Source of the DNA: Uranotaenia lowii
Lineage: Eukaryota > Arthropoda > Insecta > Diptera > Culicidae
Length of the DNA: 64,000 nucleotides
NCBI RefSeq assembly: GCF_029784155.1
Contig: NC_073693.1
Coordinates: forward strand, 187,385,802-187,449,801
Direction of reading: 5' to 3'
Part shown: positions 1 through 10,825 of the stretch, piece after piece
How the letters are laid out: the number at the start of each line of letters is the position of its first letter
Position numbering within the stretch: position 1 is the stretch's first letter
Notes under the pieces: generated by a model
What the model was told of the DNA's origin: nothing
Database searches by the model: none
The model's input: only the letters and a program-made list of their open reading frames with translations
Translations under genes and position numbers: made by a program

Positions 1-34
1 GCCGAGCTACAACGTATTCTACAATAAACCTTTT

Positions 35-228
35 CCCTACAAGTTTTCTCTTTCCTTCCAATCCCATCCTTTTTTTCCTTGGTGAATCCCCTCCTGAAAG
101 TTAAAAATCAAACAAAATCCCTTTCCTTACAAGTTTTCTCTTTCCTTCCAATCCTATCCTTCCATCCCTGGTGACTCCTCTCCTGAAAGTCAAAACAACA
201 ACAAAAAACCCTCTCCTTACAAGTTTTT
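35..228. repeat. 90-bp tandem repeat, about 2.2 copies
   Basis: The motif cc(c/t)tacaagttttctctttcc recurs at 35, 125 and 215, an exact 90-bp period. Units one and two also share the following tccttccaatcc and cctcctgaaagt blocks. The third copy breaks off after about 14 bases. It is pyrimidine-rich and non-coding and may be part of an LTR or a 3' UTR whose remainder lies left of the window. I do not recognise the family. Confidence 0.7.
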
Positions 229-498
229 GATAACTTTATTACTTTACATTAAAATAAAAATTTAATTAGTGTTGTGGTATACAAATGTTGCATCTAACCC
301 TGCTGTTGGATGATGCCACATTTGATGGAAAACTGAAGATTTTGAAATCTTTCGTGTAATTTTGTGGAAGAGAAAGTTTTCTCACTAAAACTTTGAAAAT
401 GTATGCCCAAAATCCAAAACTAGACTGGGATAAGCATGGCGAATACAAATTTGTACCGTCGTGCAGTGTGACTATGGCTCTGGGGGGTGACTATGGAT
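229..498. other. Spacer, nothing recognised
   Basis: AT-rich sequence. The only open frame, minus strand at 266-448 (60 codons), has no recognisable motif and is probably chance. Confidence 0.5.
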
Positions 499-500
499 TA

Positions 501-1648
501 CAGTAGTTTTTCGATTTTATCACGGTAAAAAAAAATTTTACCGTGAATATGGCGAAACCGTGAATTTGGCGAAACAAAAAATTAAAGTAAAAAAAGGATT
601 TTTATTGTATTTAATCAATAATTTAAAATATTTTCAGTAGTGAAAACGTTTTGTATCAATGAATTTTGATAATAAGGATGTAATTATCAAAGATTACTAA
701 ACACAAAGGATCGATTTCAGTTCAAAATTATTCTTCTCTATAGCAATATTAAGATTTTTCTCGAAATAAAAACATGTAGAATATTCATTTGATTGTCTAC
801 ATCTAATTAACGTGAATTATTTAGTTTTTATAGAAATTTTACAGTCTCTTATGTCGATTTTGAACAAGAGTTCAAAGAAAAAATCCTCAAAAAAATTTCT
901 TCTGCAAATTTCAATATTTTTATTTTCACACCTTTGATTCACTAAAAAGTTTACCTTATCACACAAATTTTTGAAAATTTCTCAACTTTGACTTTCAAAG
1001 TGTGTTTCTCGAAATTTGCTTAATGGGCAGATAATTCTTTGTTTTTCATAAGTAAAAAAACAGTAATCTTAGTCCTTTGTACATATTTTAAGACAAAGCT
1101 AGCAGAATTTCATTTTGATCTTCCAAAATTATCCATTCAGACAATACTAAAGGGTTTCCAATCAGAATTGCGCCTTCCTTTCAAATAAACAAATTAAACA
1201 TAGAAATCTGAGACACTTACCTCTTTTCAAAAACGCTTAAATTCACCCACATCTTTATAGGATTTGCATAACCAAAAAAGTTTCCCTTTTTAGAGCGGCT
1301 AATCAAGCACAAATAACAACACTAGCATTAGCATGGTGTTAGAATACTTATGTCAATTATTTCAAGTGTTTTTAAAATTCAAATGACGATTTTAAACACT
1401 ATACAGCTGAAAAAAGCAGTACAATGGCATTTTCATATTATTGAATTCTTATCACCATAACATAAACCATTAAAATATCAAGAACAAAGACGCTCTACGC
1501 TTTTGAACGAAAATTAAGGTCCTGGAAATGGTTTCGGAATGATTTATAAAAAAGCGTGATAAAATCGAAACAATAACCGTGATAAAATCGAGCGTGAATA
1601 TGGCGAGTATTGATAAAATCGAATAGTGATAAAATCGAAAAATTACTG
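501..1648. mobile_element. Non-autonomous TA-flanked DNA transposon (pogo/Tc1-type ends)
   Basis: The 23-bp terminal inverted repeats at 501-523 and 1626-1648 differ at one base. They begin CAGTA(G/A)TTTTTCG and are flanked by TA at 499-500 and 1649-1650, the TSD of Tc1/mariner/pogo elements. Subterminal copies of gtgaatatggcga and gataaaatcg lie near 540-575 and 1577-1640, in opposite orientation at the two ends. The 1.1-kb interior is AT-rich with no transposase-like frame. CAGT ends plus a TA target fit pogo-like elements best; that family assignment is inference. Confidence 0.8.
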
Positions 1649-2821
1649 TATCATGAAAAATGTTAGTTTCTGATACCTATATCTCCATAAATATTAAAGA
1701 TATTCCCAAATCCCAAAATTTCATACAATCTTTAGGCTCGTTGAGCGACCCCTTCCCGTGATTCGATCTGGCCCAAATTTGGCATGAGACCTGGAATAGC
1801 ATAGCATAGCATAGCATAGCATTGGGTGACTACACACATCTAGCATTGGCTGATACACTAAGTACAACTCATAATTAAAATCAACACAAGATGCCAAAAT
1901 GAGTATCTGGATACAACACTCATTTCAAGTGTTGATTTTAAAGATAAGTGTGATAACTTAATGCACACCGCGACAAGTCAATGTAATCATAATGGGGATA
2001 TTCTGATACAACGAAATGAACTTTTCAGGTGCAGGGAACCCATGCGACCTAGGGTGTTGTATTCAGAAAGGTGGGGAAGGAATTTTTTAAGGGTAATCCT
2101 ATTTGGCAAATAGGATGAATAAACAAAAAAATAAAACAAATATGATTTCGAAATAACTCTCAAATAGAAACGATCTCACCAAACTCCAGTGATAAGTGAT
2201 AGGTTTCCACCGATGATGTCTTCCAATTTTTCCTGGTTCCGGTGATCTTGAAACTGGTTGAATTCAAATATTTGAGACCTCACTAATCGGTCCCTCGTAT
2301 TTTTTTTATTCACGAGAAAAAAACAGCAGATTCAAAAGCAACTTCACAAGCAACCATAAAGTTCTTCCGAATGCTTCTGCAATACAACATTGCTACTTTA
2401 CTGATTGCTAAATTTGCAGCCAAAGGATTTCACAACTTTTTTGTTTGACAAAACATTTTGCCATTTAAACTGAACCGTACTTTGTGGTTTTTCATATAAC
2501 TTCGCATATTATTTCTTTTTGAATAGATATACTATACAATTTCCATAAACAAACTACATCGACCGATTCTTTCGGCGGCTCACGAACGGCTACTGTGCAT
2601 GTTTCACTCGCGCAAATTTCTGAAAAATACTTAATTCGAACATTAATAACAATCCCTAGATGAATTAGTTTTTAAAATCCTTAAAATTATAAGGTTTCTC
2701 TTAAAACTTTTATAATTTTTCTCCGCACGAAAACAAAACACGTGCTGACGTTTCAGAACTCGCCTACTCTTCCTCACCTGAAATAATATTCGATATCCAA
2801 AATTTGGCATGAGACCTGGAA
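1649..2821. other. Spacer without recognisable gene
   Basis: Apart from the microsatellite and two copies of an approximately 23-bp phrase starting aaatttggcatgag (about 1775 and 2800), I see no ORF, RNA gene or terminal repeat here. Confidence 0.5.
1796..1822. repeat. (ATAGC)n pentanucleotide microsatellite
   Basis: Five perfect tandem copies of atagc followed by a partial copy. It directly follows the phrase aaatttggcatgagacctgg, which recurs at about 2800 beside the ITmD37E-like element. Confidence 0.9.
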
Positions 2822-4016
2822 TGTATCGAAAATAAGTTATAAACACATTTTTTTTTATTGTTTTCATTTTATTGATGATTCAAACAAAGAAACAGTTCGG
2901 AAGTGTTTTTGAAAGCTTATTCTTACAGTTGATAAAGAAATACAAGTAAAAAAGTAATTATTGGTAATATTCTAGGACTTTCTACTTGACGCGTTTCATT
3001 AGGTTTTGTACAGCTGATTGATCACACTTCTTGGCCGCAACATTCCAATTTTTCTTGAAAACCACTTGTCCCGTTGGCCTTACCATCCTTCTTGAAAACT
3101 CTCCTGACGATAGCCCAATATCGTTCTATGGGGCGAAGCTGGGGGCAGTTTGGTGGGTTAATGGTGGAGTCGTAAGTTCTTATATAGTGGCAGCAACCTT
3201 TTCTGCAAACACTCCTTTTGGTAGATACCGGCATTTATTGTTCCTTTTGCAAAGAAACTCGCCGACTTCAATCCGCAGGAGCAGATTGCCTGCCACACAA
3301 GCACTTTCTGGCCTAATTTTTCCACCTCAATCGACTTCTCGTGGTCACTCACATCCTCTACAATAGCTGCAGTGTAGAATTATGGTCCCGGAAAAGTACT
3401 GGAATCCTCTTTTACATAAGTTTCATCGTCCATGAGAATGCACGCATCTCGCTTCTGCAAAATCCGATGATGCAGCTTCCGGGCTCTGGTTTGGCTCGTG
3501 ATTTTTGTTCAGCCGTTTGTTTGGACACTTTCTGCTTCTTGTATGTCTTCTGGTTGTTCCGCTTCTTGATCCGCTGTACCATTTCGATCGATGTCCCAGC
3601 TTTTTTCGCCAAATCCATTATGGACATCGATCGATTCCGGTTGATGAGGTTGATTACCTTGCGGTCCAGATTTGGATCAGATGGTCCTGGTTTTCTGCCT
3701 CTTCCTGGCAAATCATCGAACGTATAGTGTTCCCCGAACTTGGTGATGTTGGATTTTACGCTCGCACGATGAATGCCGAAACGTTTCGCCACTTCATTCA
3801 TCGAAATGCCCTTCTCTCGCATCCAAGTGTCCAACACACGAATTTTAACTTCTATTTTAATTCACGACATTTTTGAAGAAACGAATGTTTCAAACGTAAA
3901 CAAAGCGCTGATTCACTCTTGACAGATCATGATGCTACATACAGGTGAGCACAGTTGTGCGCGTTCACGTGTTAGTAAGTAAGGCCCAAATATGTTTATA
4001 GTTGATTTTCGATACA
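2822..4016 (-). mobile_element. Broken ITmD37E-like (IS630-Tc1-mariner) transposon
   Basis: Inverted repeats of about 27 bp bracket a transposase relic. The left end reads tgtatcgaaaataagttata at 2822 and the right end reads as its imperfect reverse complement (tatagttgattttcgataca) ending at 4016. About 22 of 27 positions agree. A clear TA duplication is no longer visible. The transposase between them (2982-3870, minus strand) has the family motifs. Mosquito ITmD37E elements have this size and organisation; this copy is decayed. Confidence 0.8.
2982..3870 (-). pseudogene. ITmD37E-like transposase pseudogene
   Basis: A DNA-cutting transposase of the IS630-Tc1-mariner superfamily. Reading from the ATG at 3870 leftward: an N-terminal helix-turn-helix (WMREKGISMNEVAKRFGIH), a GRGRKPG linker, a second helix-turn-helix (MDLAKKAGTSIEMVQRI), the first catalytic Asp region (about 3412-3440), then KGTINAGIYQKECLQKRLLP, and the C-terminal PPNCPQLRPIERYWAI with the catalytic Glu (about 3100-3150). 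The stretch that should carry the second catalytic Asp (about 35-40 residues before PPNCPQLRP) is missing, so it cannot be active. A TGA sits at codon 3, and the body needs at least two frameshifts. The PPNCPQLRPIE block is characteristic of mosquito ITmD37E. The stop is at 2982-2984. Confidence 0.85.
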
Positions 4017-5670
4017 CTCCTTAAATGCCCAAACCTACTTATTATCACAGTATTTTGGCAACCGTAGCATAGGTATTTCACTAAAGACAGTTTTTTTTAC
4101 TAGAATTTATGGCTAATTTGATCTTTTTGAAAACATTTTTTTATGATAGTACTCTACCGCAACAACGTAGATCCATAGTGATTCCTTCTAAGGGACCATA
4201 TTTTTTTCGAAAATCAATATTTTTCAAAAAAAAAGTTGCACACTTACACCTTTACTATTTGCAAATATTTCGGCATTTTTACTTTTTTTTATGTGAGTTG
4301 AATAATAGAAGTTATTGGAAACAATTTCAAAACATCATTTTTTACCCATTGTCACTCCGACGACGCGACGGTAGGTAAAATGGTATATCAGCTCCATCAA
4401 GCTGGAGACCTTTTTTTTCATTTATATCTCTTTCAACCAAAACGAGAATGATAAGAAACACATTTCGAAATTTCCAAAAAAAACCAACAATTTGTTACAA
4501 TTCGAAGTGTTTTCTCAACACTGTTCACTGTGTTGAGTGTGTATCCGCCACTTTAGGCACTACAGAGAACAACAATCATTCGACAGTGCCATTCATCATG
4601 CTGTGATTCTGCTAAGGGGCACCAATTTAATTATGAAGGTTTGAATCTACAACACGATGACTTCTATTTTGCGGCGCTTGTATTGCCTGCCAGCTAGTCA
4701 GTGACTGTCAGGCTAAAAAAAGTAAACTGTTTGTGCTTGTTTTGTATTCATAGAAAGGTTTAACGTCGCATCCTCCTGGATTTTGAGATTTGTTGTTGTT
4801 GTTGTTTTTTTCTCAACTCTCTCTAGTATGCTTTACTGTTGTTTGCCAACGAGTACGATAAGGATAAATATGAAAATCCCTCGTTTAGATGGCATCCACA
4901 AGCCATGGCAAGGCCGCGCATAGAACAGAACAGCTACCCTAACCACTTTTATGACAAACTCACCATGAGACGGGCGCCCCAGCCAGCTAGTACCAGGCGA
5001 GCACTATTAAACACTATATACATATTATACACATAAAGTTTAACATTTCAAGACATCCGAAAGGGCCCAAAACGAAATATATGAATTTGTCGTAGGAAAC
5101 GATATTTTGTGCATCGAACTAAATGTTCAAACCCTAAAACATGTAACCTTCAGAAAAGTTATACCTTTTGAAAATTCATGCTTGATTTTATCTTCCAGAG
5201 CCCGGGAGTGCTAACCCGCACTCTATTGCGATATTGCTCCGGAATCAAGCTCAGCATGCGAAAATCCTGGAAAAATTTCAACAACACATAAAATTGGGCT
5301 TCCAACGACTGAGCAAGAATGTCCTCATAGGGTGGAATAGGAAAAATGAGTGTGAGTGTGCAATTTCTACAATACAGTTCTACTGGCGTGTGAAGAGGAT
5401 GTGGTTTTCGAAGTCTGTTGATAATAAATCACTCATATTTCGGTTTATTTAGTTTTCTTGCCTTTTTTTTAGCTTCATTCAGGCTCCGCAAAGGCTACCG
5501 AACATAGGCTCTTTCAACAATTTATTGACGCTTGTCCGGAAAATATTTTTGTATCCCGTTTTATTTTTCTCCCTCATTTACGCTCAGTGGCGTAAGTATT
5601 AGAAATGGATCATTGGCAAAATACTAACTGCAGCCCTGCTTGGATTGCATAAATTAAGTCGAACTACAGG
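4017..5670. other. Spacer without recognisable gene
   Basis: AT-rich sequence with a short (gtt)n run near 4793-4806. Open frames at 4109-4378, 4839-5036 and 5234-5452 show no domain or codon signature that I can support. No terminal repeats were recognised. Confidence 0.45.
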
Positions 5671-6880
5671 TACCGTAAAACGGGGTAAAATTGATCACTT
5701 TTTTCAATATTTCTCGATTATTTTTTCTGTCAAGAGGTATATGACATGTTTCAAATTTTTCTATATTTTCTATAAACGTAAAACATGGTTGCAGAAATGT
5801 ATTACACTACTTTAATTTGATTAAAAAATCGATTTCGTCTTTGTTTAGAATTTGATGCTTTCGGGTAATATTGTTCAGTCTCTATTTTAACGGATATAGA
5901 GAATTTTTTATTTTAAAGATTACAAGCACCTTCATAATACAGTGAGCGAAATAAGAATAGTACCACTTTGTGTTTTGCTTGTTAAAATATGAATGATTGA
6001 AAATCACGAAAATTTTCATCTACAGTATGTTCTGAATTGTGTAACGGATAAATCAAGCATAAGTTTACTTTTTTTGGACGTAGCAATTGGCGTTGAGTAG
6101 TTTGTTAAAGAATTTCAAATATCAAATTCTTTGACGCTAGAGGAGCATCTCTTAAAACCTTTTAAAACCTTTGAAAACCTTTGGAATTCAAGAAAACTCT
6201 TTAAAATGCAGTTACCTATTCAAATAATTCGTAGATGCATTTTTATTCACTTTTACACAGTAAATTTTTGAAAATAATCTTGTTTTTGTTTAAAAACTCA
6301 AGCGGTACTATTCTTATTTCGCACCCCTTTTCCACATTTTTGGTTCTCAACGCCAATTGCTACGTCCAAAAAAATAAACTTATGTTTCATTTATCCGTTA
6401 AACAATTCAGAACAAATTATAGAAGAAAATTTTCGTGATTTTCAATCATTCATATTTTAACAAGCAAAACACATAGTAGTACTTACTATTCTTATTTCGC
6501 TCACTGAATTAACAAATTATAATAATTGATAAACTTAGGCAGTTCGTGTGTTAGGACCAAACAACAATTAATATCGAAAGATAGACAATGATGCTACATA
6601 AATTAAGAGGCAAAATTTTTTGTAACATTACTTATAAAATTTTAACTACAAAAAAAATGAAATTTTGCCTTCATTCAACTCTCTAGGCCCTCACACTATT
6701 CCCCTTTAATTTTTTCCTTCAAATTTTATCATTTGGTAGGGTTTTTAGCCTTTGTCCTAGAGCGACTTACTCTAGGAAAATATACCTTTTTTTTTTAAAT
6801 CATAATTTACCTCGAAATACAACAAAAACTTCACCAGAACTAGATATTTACTGAGGAAAAAAGTTGAACTGTCACGTAAT
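5671..6880. mobile_element. TACCGTAA-type MITE, right end missing, split by a foldback MITE
   Basis: Starts with ta-ccgtaaaacggggtaaaa, the same left terminus as the complete copy at 56679-57630, and stays alignable to it. Shared landmarks include the ttgatcacttttttcaatat block, the gatgctacataaattaag/gatgctgcatacatctag block and tttgtccta/tttgtccaa near 6750. The copy is interrupted at 5940-6506 by a second MITE and ends abruptly at about 6880 against non-LTR sequence, without its right terminal repeat. Non-coding. Confidence 0.8.
5940..6506. mobile_element. Foldback MITE with about 160-bp terminal inverted repeats
   Basis: The left arm 5940-6097 and right arm 6346-6506 are near-perfect reverse complements. 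They start CAGTGAGCGAAATAAGAATA and end at the gacgtagcaattggcgttgag block. TA precedes the left end; the right flank is AA, probably a decayed TA. The 567-bp element is almost entirely stem with a loop of about 250 bp. A third copy of the terminal ggtactattcttatttcgc sequence sits inside the loop at 6304-6322. CAGTG ends and a TA target suggest Tc1/mariner mobilisation (inference). Confidence 0.9.
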
Positions 6881-6894
6881 CAACCTGCTGCTTC

Positions 6895-7580
6895 TCAACG
6901 CTTTGATTTCATCAGAAAGGGTGTTTGTTTGCAAGCCTTCGAAAAAATAGATTTTAAAATCGACGTGGGTAGGACGAAAACGTCGAACGAATTTGTGTCG
7001 CTTACCAAAGCAAAGTCGAGCAGTCTGCCATTAGCGTTTAAATTATCTATTATTTGATGCAGTCCATAACACAGAATTCTTTCAACCAGAACACCTTCGG
7101 ACACAGTCGAAGCATTGATCGGTATAAAGGCATCAAGATCGTCTTTATGAGTCAATGAGAGATTTGGTAGGTCGTAGTCCCCCATGACGACCACAAAATC
7201 ACGATCAAAGGCCATCTCAAAAATTTGCTGAATTGATTTAGCGTGTAATCCGTAGAGGACAAGATTACTGATAGGCCGTAAATAAACGACACTCAAAAAT
7301 AAAACTTCACGATCAAGCGCAATACGGACAACTGCTTGTTCAAGTCTGCTGCAGTTCTCTTGCATTTCATTTCATGTTTAACGGCAATCAGGACACTACC
7401 ACCACGATTCATATCACTGATTTCTGAATAACGGTCACAACGGAAAACGGTATAGTTTGGAGCAAATTCAGAACTGCTTATATACCTACTACGGACGTTT
7501 TGATAGCAAATAAAAATATCGGAGCAGGCATCGGTTGCAGGATTGATAATTTTGTTAGCGAAGGTCGTTGTTTGATTCAA
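6895..7580 (-). pseudogene. Non-LTR retrotransposon endonuclease (APE) fragment
   Basis: Remains of the apurinic-endonuclease domain that nicks target DNA in non-LTR retrotransposons. Visible in order from 7580 leftward: CYQNVRS, GGSVLIAVKHE, then after a frameshift near 7350 SVVYLRP, VVVMGDYDLPNLSL (normally GDFN.PNL) and LLDFALVSDTN. The same landmarks occur in the better copy at 27049-28090 (YYQNVRGL, GGGVLIAV, GVVYMSP, GDFNQPNLNW, LDLLFVND), so the two are related. About 40 residues after the first motif are deleted, and no reverse transcriptase follows; the element stops at about 6885 against a MITE. Confidence 0.75.
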
Positions 7581-7589
7581 TTTGCTCTG

Positions 7590-7926
7590 GTAAAGCAGGC
7601 GAAGGAAAACCTACGAAGGACAGCGGAACAGTGCGTTGCACAAATGTGCCGTTAAAGAGTCGATTTATCCATGTTCGCGCTGGAAAAGGCTATCGGAAAA
7701 CAAGTCCAAGCGGCCATTTAGAAGGATTCATCGCTCTCGCCTTTAGATTCCAAGCCGGCGTTCCAAAAACGAGCTTATCAGCCTTAACAGCCCCATCAGT
7801 TACTTCTGGAGAAATCCCAGTTAAAAACAGATGGAAACCATTTTCATCAGATACTTCTGACGAAGTTGCTGAATTTGCCGTATATGGGCCTCGGAAGAGA
7901 TTTGCTGGACGGCGAGGGGTTGCATC
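7590..7926 (-). pseudogene. Non-LTR ORF1, downstream part
   Basis: Minus-strand open sequence just upstream of the endonuclease relic. It is in the position of ORF1 (nucleic-acid-binding protein) of a non-LTR element. It reads on from DATPRRPANLFRGPY toward PSKWPLGLVFR. The mag-like LTR element is inserted at 7926/13708, and the frame continues on the other side (13713-13860) if the insertion and one gcatc copy are ignored. Zinc knuckles are not visible. The ORF1 assignment rests on position and frame continuity, not on domain recognition. Confidence 0.5.
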
Positions 7927-8084
7927 TGCTACCACCCTGTTGAAACTACTGGATACAACCCTGTCAACTATGGACTGAGAGAGAAGAATGAGTTTATGTT
8001 GTACCGTGTAAGGCAAGAGGACAAGACAAAGATTTGAAGTAATAATTGTTACAAACTAAGTGTTTTATTTAGTAAAACACAATA
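7927..8084 (+). repeat. 5' LTR of the mag-like element
   Basis: Begins tgctaccaccctgttgaaac and ends aacacaata. It matches 13556-13707 with scattered substitutions and small indels. TSD gcatc lies immediately before it, and a primer-binding-like tttggcgacgagg follows within two bases. Confidence 0.9.
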
Positions 8085-8103
8085 TTTTGGCGACGAGGTC
8101 AGT

Positions 8104-9658
8104 ATGTCCGAAGACGGAGAACAAAATCTTCTGGTATTTCCAGAACCTTCGCAGCAGGAGCTGATTAAGCAGATGGCGGATCAAAACACACGTCTTCTGT
8201 CTCTTCTGGAACACCTCTCTCTATCACAACAGGGAGCTCCATCAGCTCAAAATCAGCGAAGTGCCGACCAAATTGTCGAATCACTATCATCGACAATCCG
8301 GGAATTTCATTTTGACCCCACAGCCGGATTGACATTTGACGGATGGTTTAGTATAAGCTTGCCAGATTGCCCGGTTTTATCCGGGTTTGCCCGGATACTT
8401 GAAACAAACTTTCGATAAAGTCCGGTCCGGCCCGGTTGCCCGGATATCGTGAAAAAAGTCCGAATATTGCCCGGATTTTTCACAATTTTCGCAAAGAAAC
8501 CAAAAAAAATCAAAGTTTTTGAGTACGTTTCAGCAGAATCAATTAACGGTATGGAAATTTTCAACGGTTGTTTCAAATGATTTCGCTGATTTACTTTTAT
8601 AAACCTTTGAATATTTATGTGTTCCAAAAAGTTTTTGGAAGTCTACAATTACATAAATAAAATATTAAATTCATTTTTTCTTGCATTTTTTCTATGCTTT
8701 TATGTATAATTACACCTAAATTTTGCCCGGTTTTTGGATTTGAAAAATTGAAATCCATACCCGGATTTTGCCAGGTTTTTTTGAAAAAATGCCCGGAATT
8801 GCTAGGCCCGGATGGGCGTGGAAAAAATTCCGGCAACCTTAGTTTAGTAAGTACGAGGACCTGTTCCGAGAGGATGACAGAGCCTTTGACGATGCTGCAA
8901 AAATATGACTTCTCCTCCGCAACATAAGCGTCGAGGTTCATGAGAAGTTTTTGAACTACCTTCTGCCACAACATCCACGCGATTTCACCTTTGATCAAGT
9001 TGTCGATAAGCTGTAGACAATATTCAGTCAGCAAAAATCCGTTTTCAGTCAACGTTATGATTGCCTCCAAGTACAAAAAAGTGATGCTGACGACTATATC
9101 ACTTATGCTGCGAAAGTTAATCGTCATTGTGAGAAATTCAACCTGGCAAATCTCACTATTGACCAGTTCAAATGCCTTGTTTTTATCAAAGGCCTTCAGT
9201 CTACACAAGGGGCAGACATCCGTACACGGCTTTTGTCCAAAATAGATTCCGACGGTGCAACAACAATCAACTTGCAGTCGCTCGTGGAATAATGTCAGCG
9301 GGTGTCGAATCTTAAACACGACACGGCTCTCGTAGAAGGTCATGCTCATGCATCCGGTGCTGTACAGGCAGTTCAACAGTTTAAACCCAAACAAAATCAA
9401 TCTGATACTACAGAAACAGTATTACCACGTTCGCCCTGTTGGCAATGGGGTGCCATGCACTTTGTGAGAGATTGTAGCTACACGACGCACATTTGTAAAC
9501 AGTGCAACCAGCAGGGTCATAAGGACGGTTACTGCAATTGTGTCCGCAAAGGTAGTAAAACCAATTACAAGCAACCATACCAGGCAAACACGAAGAAAAA
9601 GTCGGCCCAATCAAATCACATACACTCGGTGAATCAAATTAATCGTCGAAGGAAGTAT
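8104..9658 (+). pseudogene. mag-like gag, interrupted and with stops
   Basis: Structural Gag polyprotein of the gypsy element. It starts at ATG 8104, shortly after the primer site. N-terminal residues include ADQIVESLSSTIREF; after the MITE (8354-8841), KYEDLFREDDRAF continues in frame when the MITE and one TSD copy are ignored. The capsid-like region contains DDYITYAAKVNRHCEKFNL. Two zinc knuckles lie at about 9435-9540: CWQWGAMHFVRDC, whose second Cys is Trp, and an intact CKQCNQQGHKDGYC. In-frame stops occur, for example at about 8904, within KL*TIF near 9015 and before CQRVSNL near 9290. Non-functional. Confidence 0.85.
8354..8841. mobile_element. hAT-type MITE (GCCCGG family) in mag gag
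   Basis: The 12-bp ends taagcttgccag and ccggcaacctta (inverted, one internal mismatch and one R/Y change) are flanked by the perfect 8-bp TSD gtttagta at 8346-8353 and 8842-8849. The interior is rich in gcccgga(t/a) motifs on both strands. Ignoring it plus one TSD copy makes the gag frame continuous. An 8-bp TSD indicates hAT-like mobilisation. Related degenerate sequences lie at 30630-31010 and 37618-37984. Confidence 0.9.
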
Positions 9659-9666
9659 GTCACAAC

Positions 9667-9974
9667 CAAGGTTGCAGAATTTCGGGAATATTCACAGATT
9701 TCACAGAATTTAAAAATTTTGAACGTTTTATCAAAATTATTTTTTTATGTTAATTCTAATTTTGGATAATTATCTTTGAATGTGAGAAATATGATAAAAT
9801 TGATAATGTTAATTGATTTTTTTAAGTAAAATTTAAAAAAAGACGCAATTTTACATGACTTTTTAATGAAATTAATGGAAAAGCATCACAGAAAATAGTC
9901 ACAGAATTTTAGGGAAAATCACAAAAGTCAGAAATTTTTTTCGTCAAAACACAGAATTTTTTTCGGCAACCTTG
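9667..9974. mobile_element. hAT-type MITE at the mag gag-protease boundary
   Basis: A 308-bp insertion with ends caaggttgcag and cggcaaccttg. It is flanked by the 8-bp TSD gtcacaac at 9659-9666 and 9975-9982. The interior repeats cacagaattt-type phrases. The gypsy frame before it (RRKYVTT) continues after it (SINNHILKLQL) once it and one TSD copy are ignored. The GGTTGC ends suggest kinship with 8354-8841 and 32039-32483. Confidence 0.9.
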
Positions 9975-9982
9975 GTCACAAC

Positions 9983-10435
9983 ATCAATCAACAATCACAT
10001 CCTTAAACTGCAACTTGATTGTGATTCCGACATAACGATTATATCTGAGGAGGCATGGGAAAGGTCCGAATCTCAAACTATCAGAACACAAAGCGAATAC
10101 TGCTTCTGGAGAACCGTTACCAATCACCGGGGAGTTCCTTTGTACGATGCAGATCAACGGTGCTTCCAGAAAAGGAACTTGTTACGTGACGTCGATTGAA
10201 GGACTGAACCCGTTGGGATTAGATTTCATCGATGCTTTTTACCTGTGGAACCAACCTTTGTCCAGCGTGTGTAATCAGGTAAATCGTCCCAATTCAACTG
10301 ATCTCTGTTTAAACCGGTGATATTTTTTCGAAGTTATCAGGCTGTAAAATATTTAGCATCATAGATTTGTCAGATGCGTATCTGCAAGTAGAAGTAGATG
10401 ATGAATCTAAGGAATTGCTGACGATTAATACACTT
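9983..10435 (+). pseudogene. mag-like protease and start of reverse transcriptase
   Basis: The aspartic protease that matures Gag-Pol is visible as LQLDCDSDITIISEEAW; the canonical DTGSD catalytic motif reads DCDSD, so Thr-Gly is lost. Decayed sequence follows, then from about 10320 the reverse-transcriptase block DIFSKLSGCKIFSIIDLSD, with the first catalytic Asp, and AYLQVEVDDESKELL. It is cut at about 10435 by a minus-strand RTE fragment. Frameshifts separate the parts. Non-functional. Confidence 0.8.
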
Positions 10436-10825
10436 TTATTTAATTTTTTTATTTACATAGTATTCCGTCTTACGACATAACTTGACGAATTCACTCGGTC
10501 CATGGCAACCGTTCTCCAATTTCTTGGACACCCCACGTTCGCCTGATCACGCTCCACTTGATCTAACCACCTCGCTCGTTGCGCCCCTGCTCGTCTTGTT
10601 CCTACCGGATTCGTAGCGAACACCTGTTTTGCAGAACAGTCGTCCGGCATTCTCGAAACATGTCCCGCCCAGCGTATTCGGCCAGCCTTCACCACCTTCT
10701 GGATACTGGGTTCGCCGTAGAGTCGCACGAGCTCGAAGTTCATCCTTCGCCTCCACACTCCGTTCTCCTGTACGCCGCCATAGATGGTTCTTAACACTCG
10801 TCGCTCGATTTTGTGGTCTATTTCG
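10436..10825 (-). mobile_element. RTE-type non-LTR fragment in mag reverse transcriptase
   Basis: The minus-strand frame 10453-10797 carries the C-terminal tail of an RTE-like ORF: the KIERRVLRTIYGG, RMNFELVRLYGEP, AGRIRWAGHVSRMP and VNSSSYVVRRNTM blocks. The stop is followed by an aataaaaaaattaaataaaa 3' tail at 10432-10453. It is 5'-truncated, as usual for non-LTR copies. The gypsy reverse transcriptase is present on both sides (ending LTINT, resuming LFRFNRLSPG), with a few codons lost at the junction. No clear TSD was found. Confidence 0.8.

Noticed and set aside
7568..7978. 136-aa plus-strand ORF
   Set aside because: Shadow of the minus-strand non-LTR ORF1 and LTR boundary; no motif.
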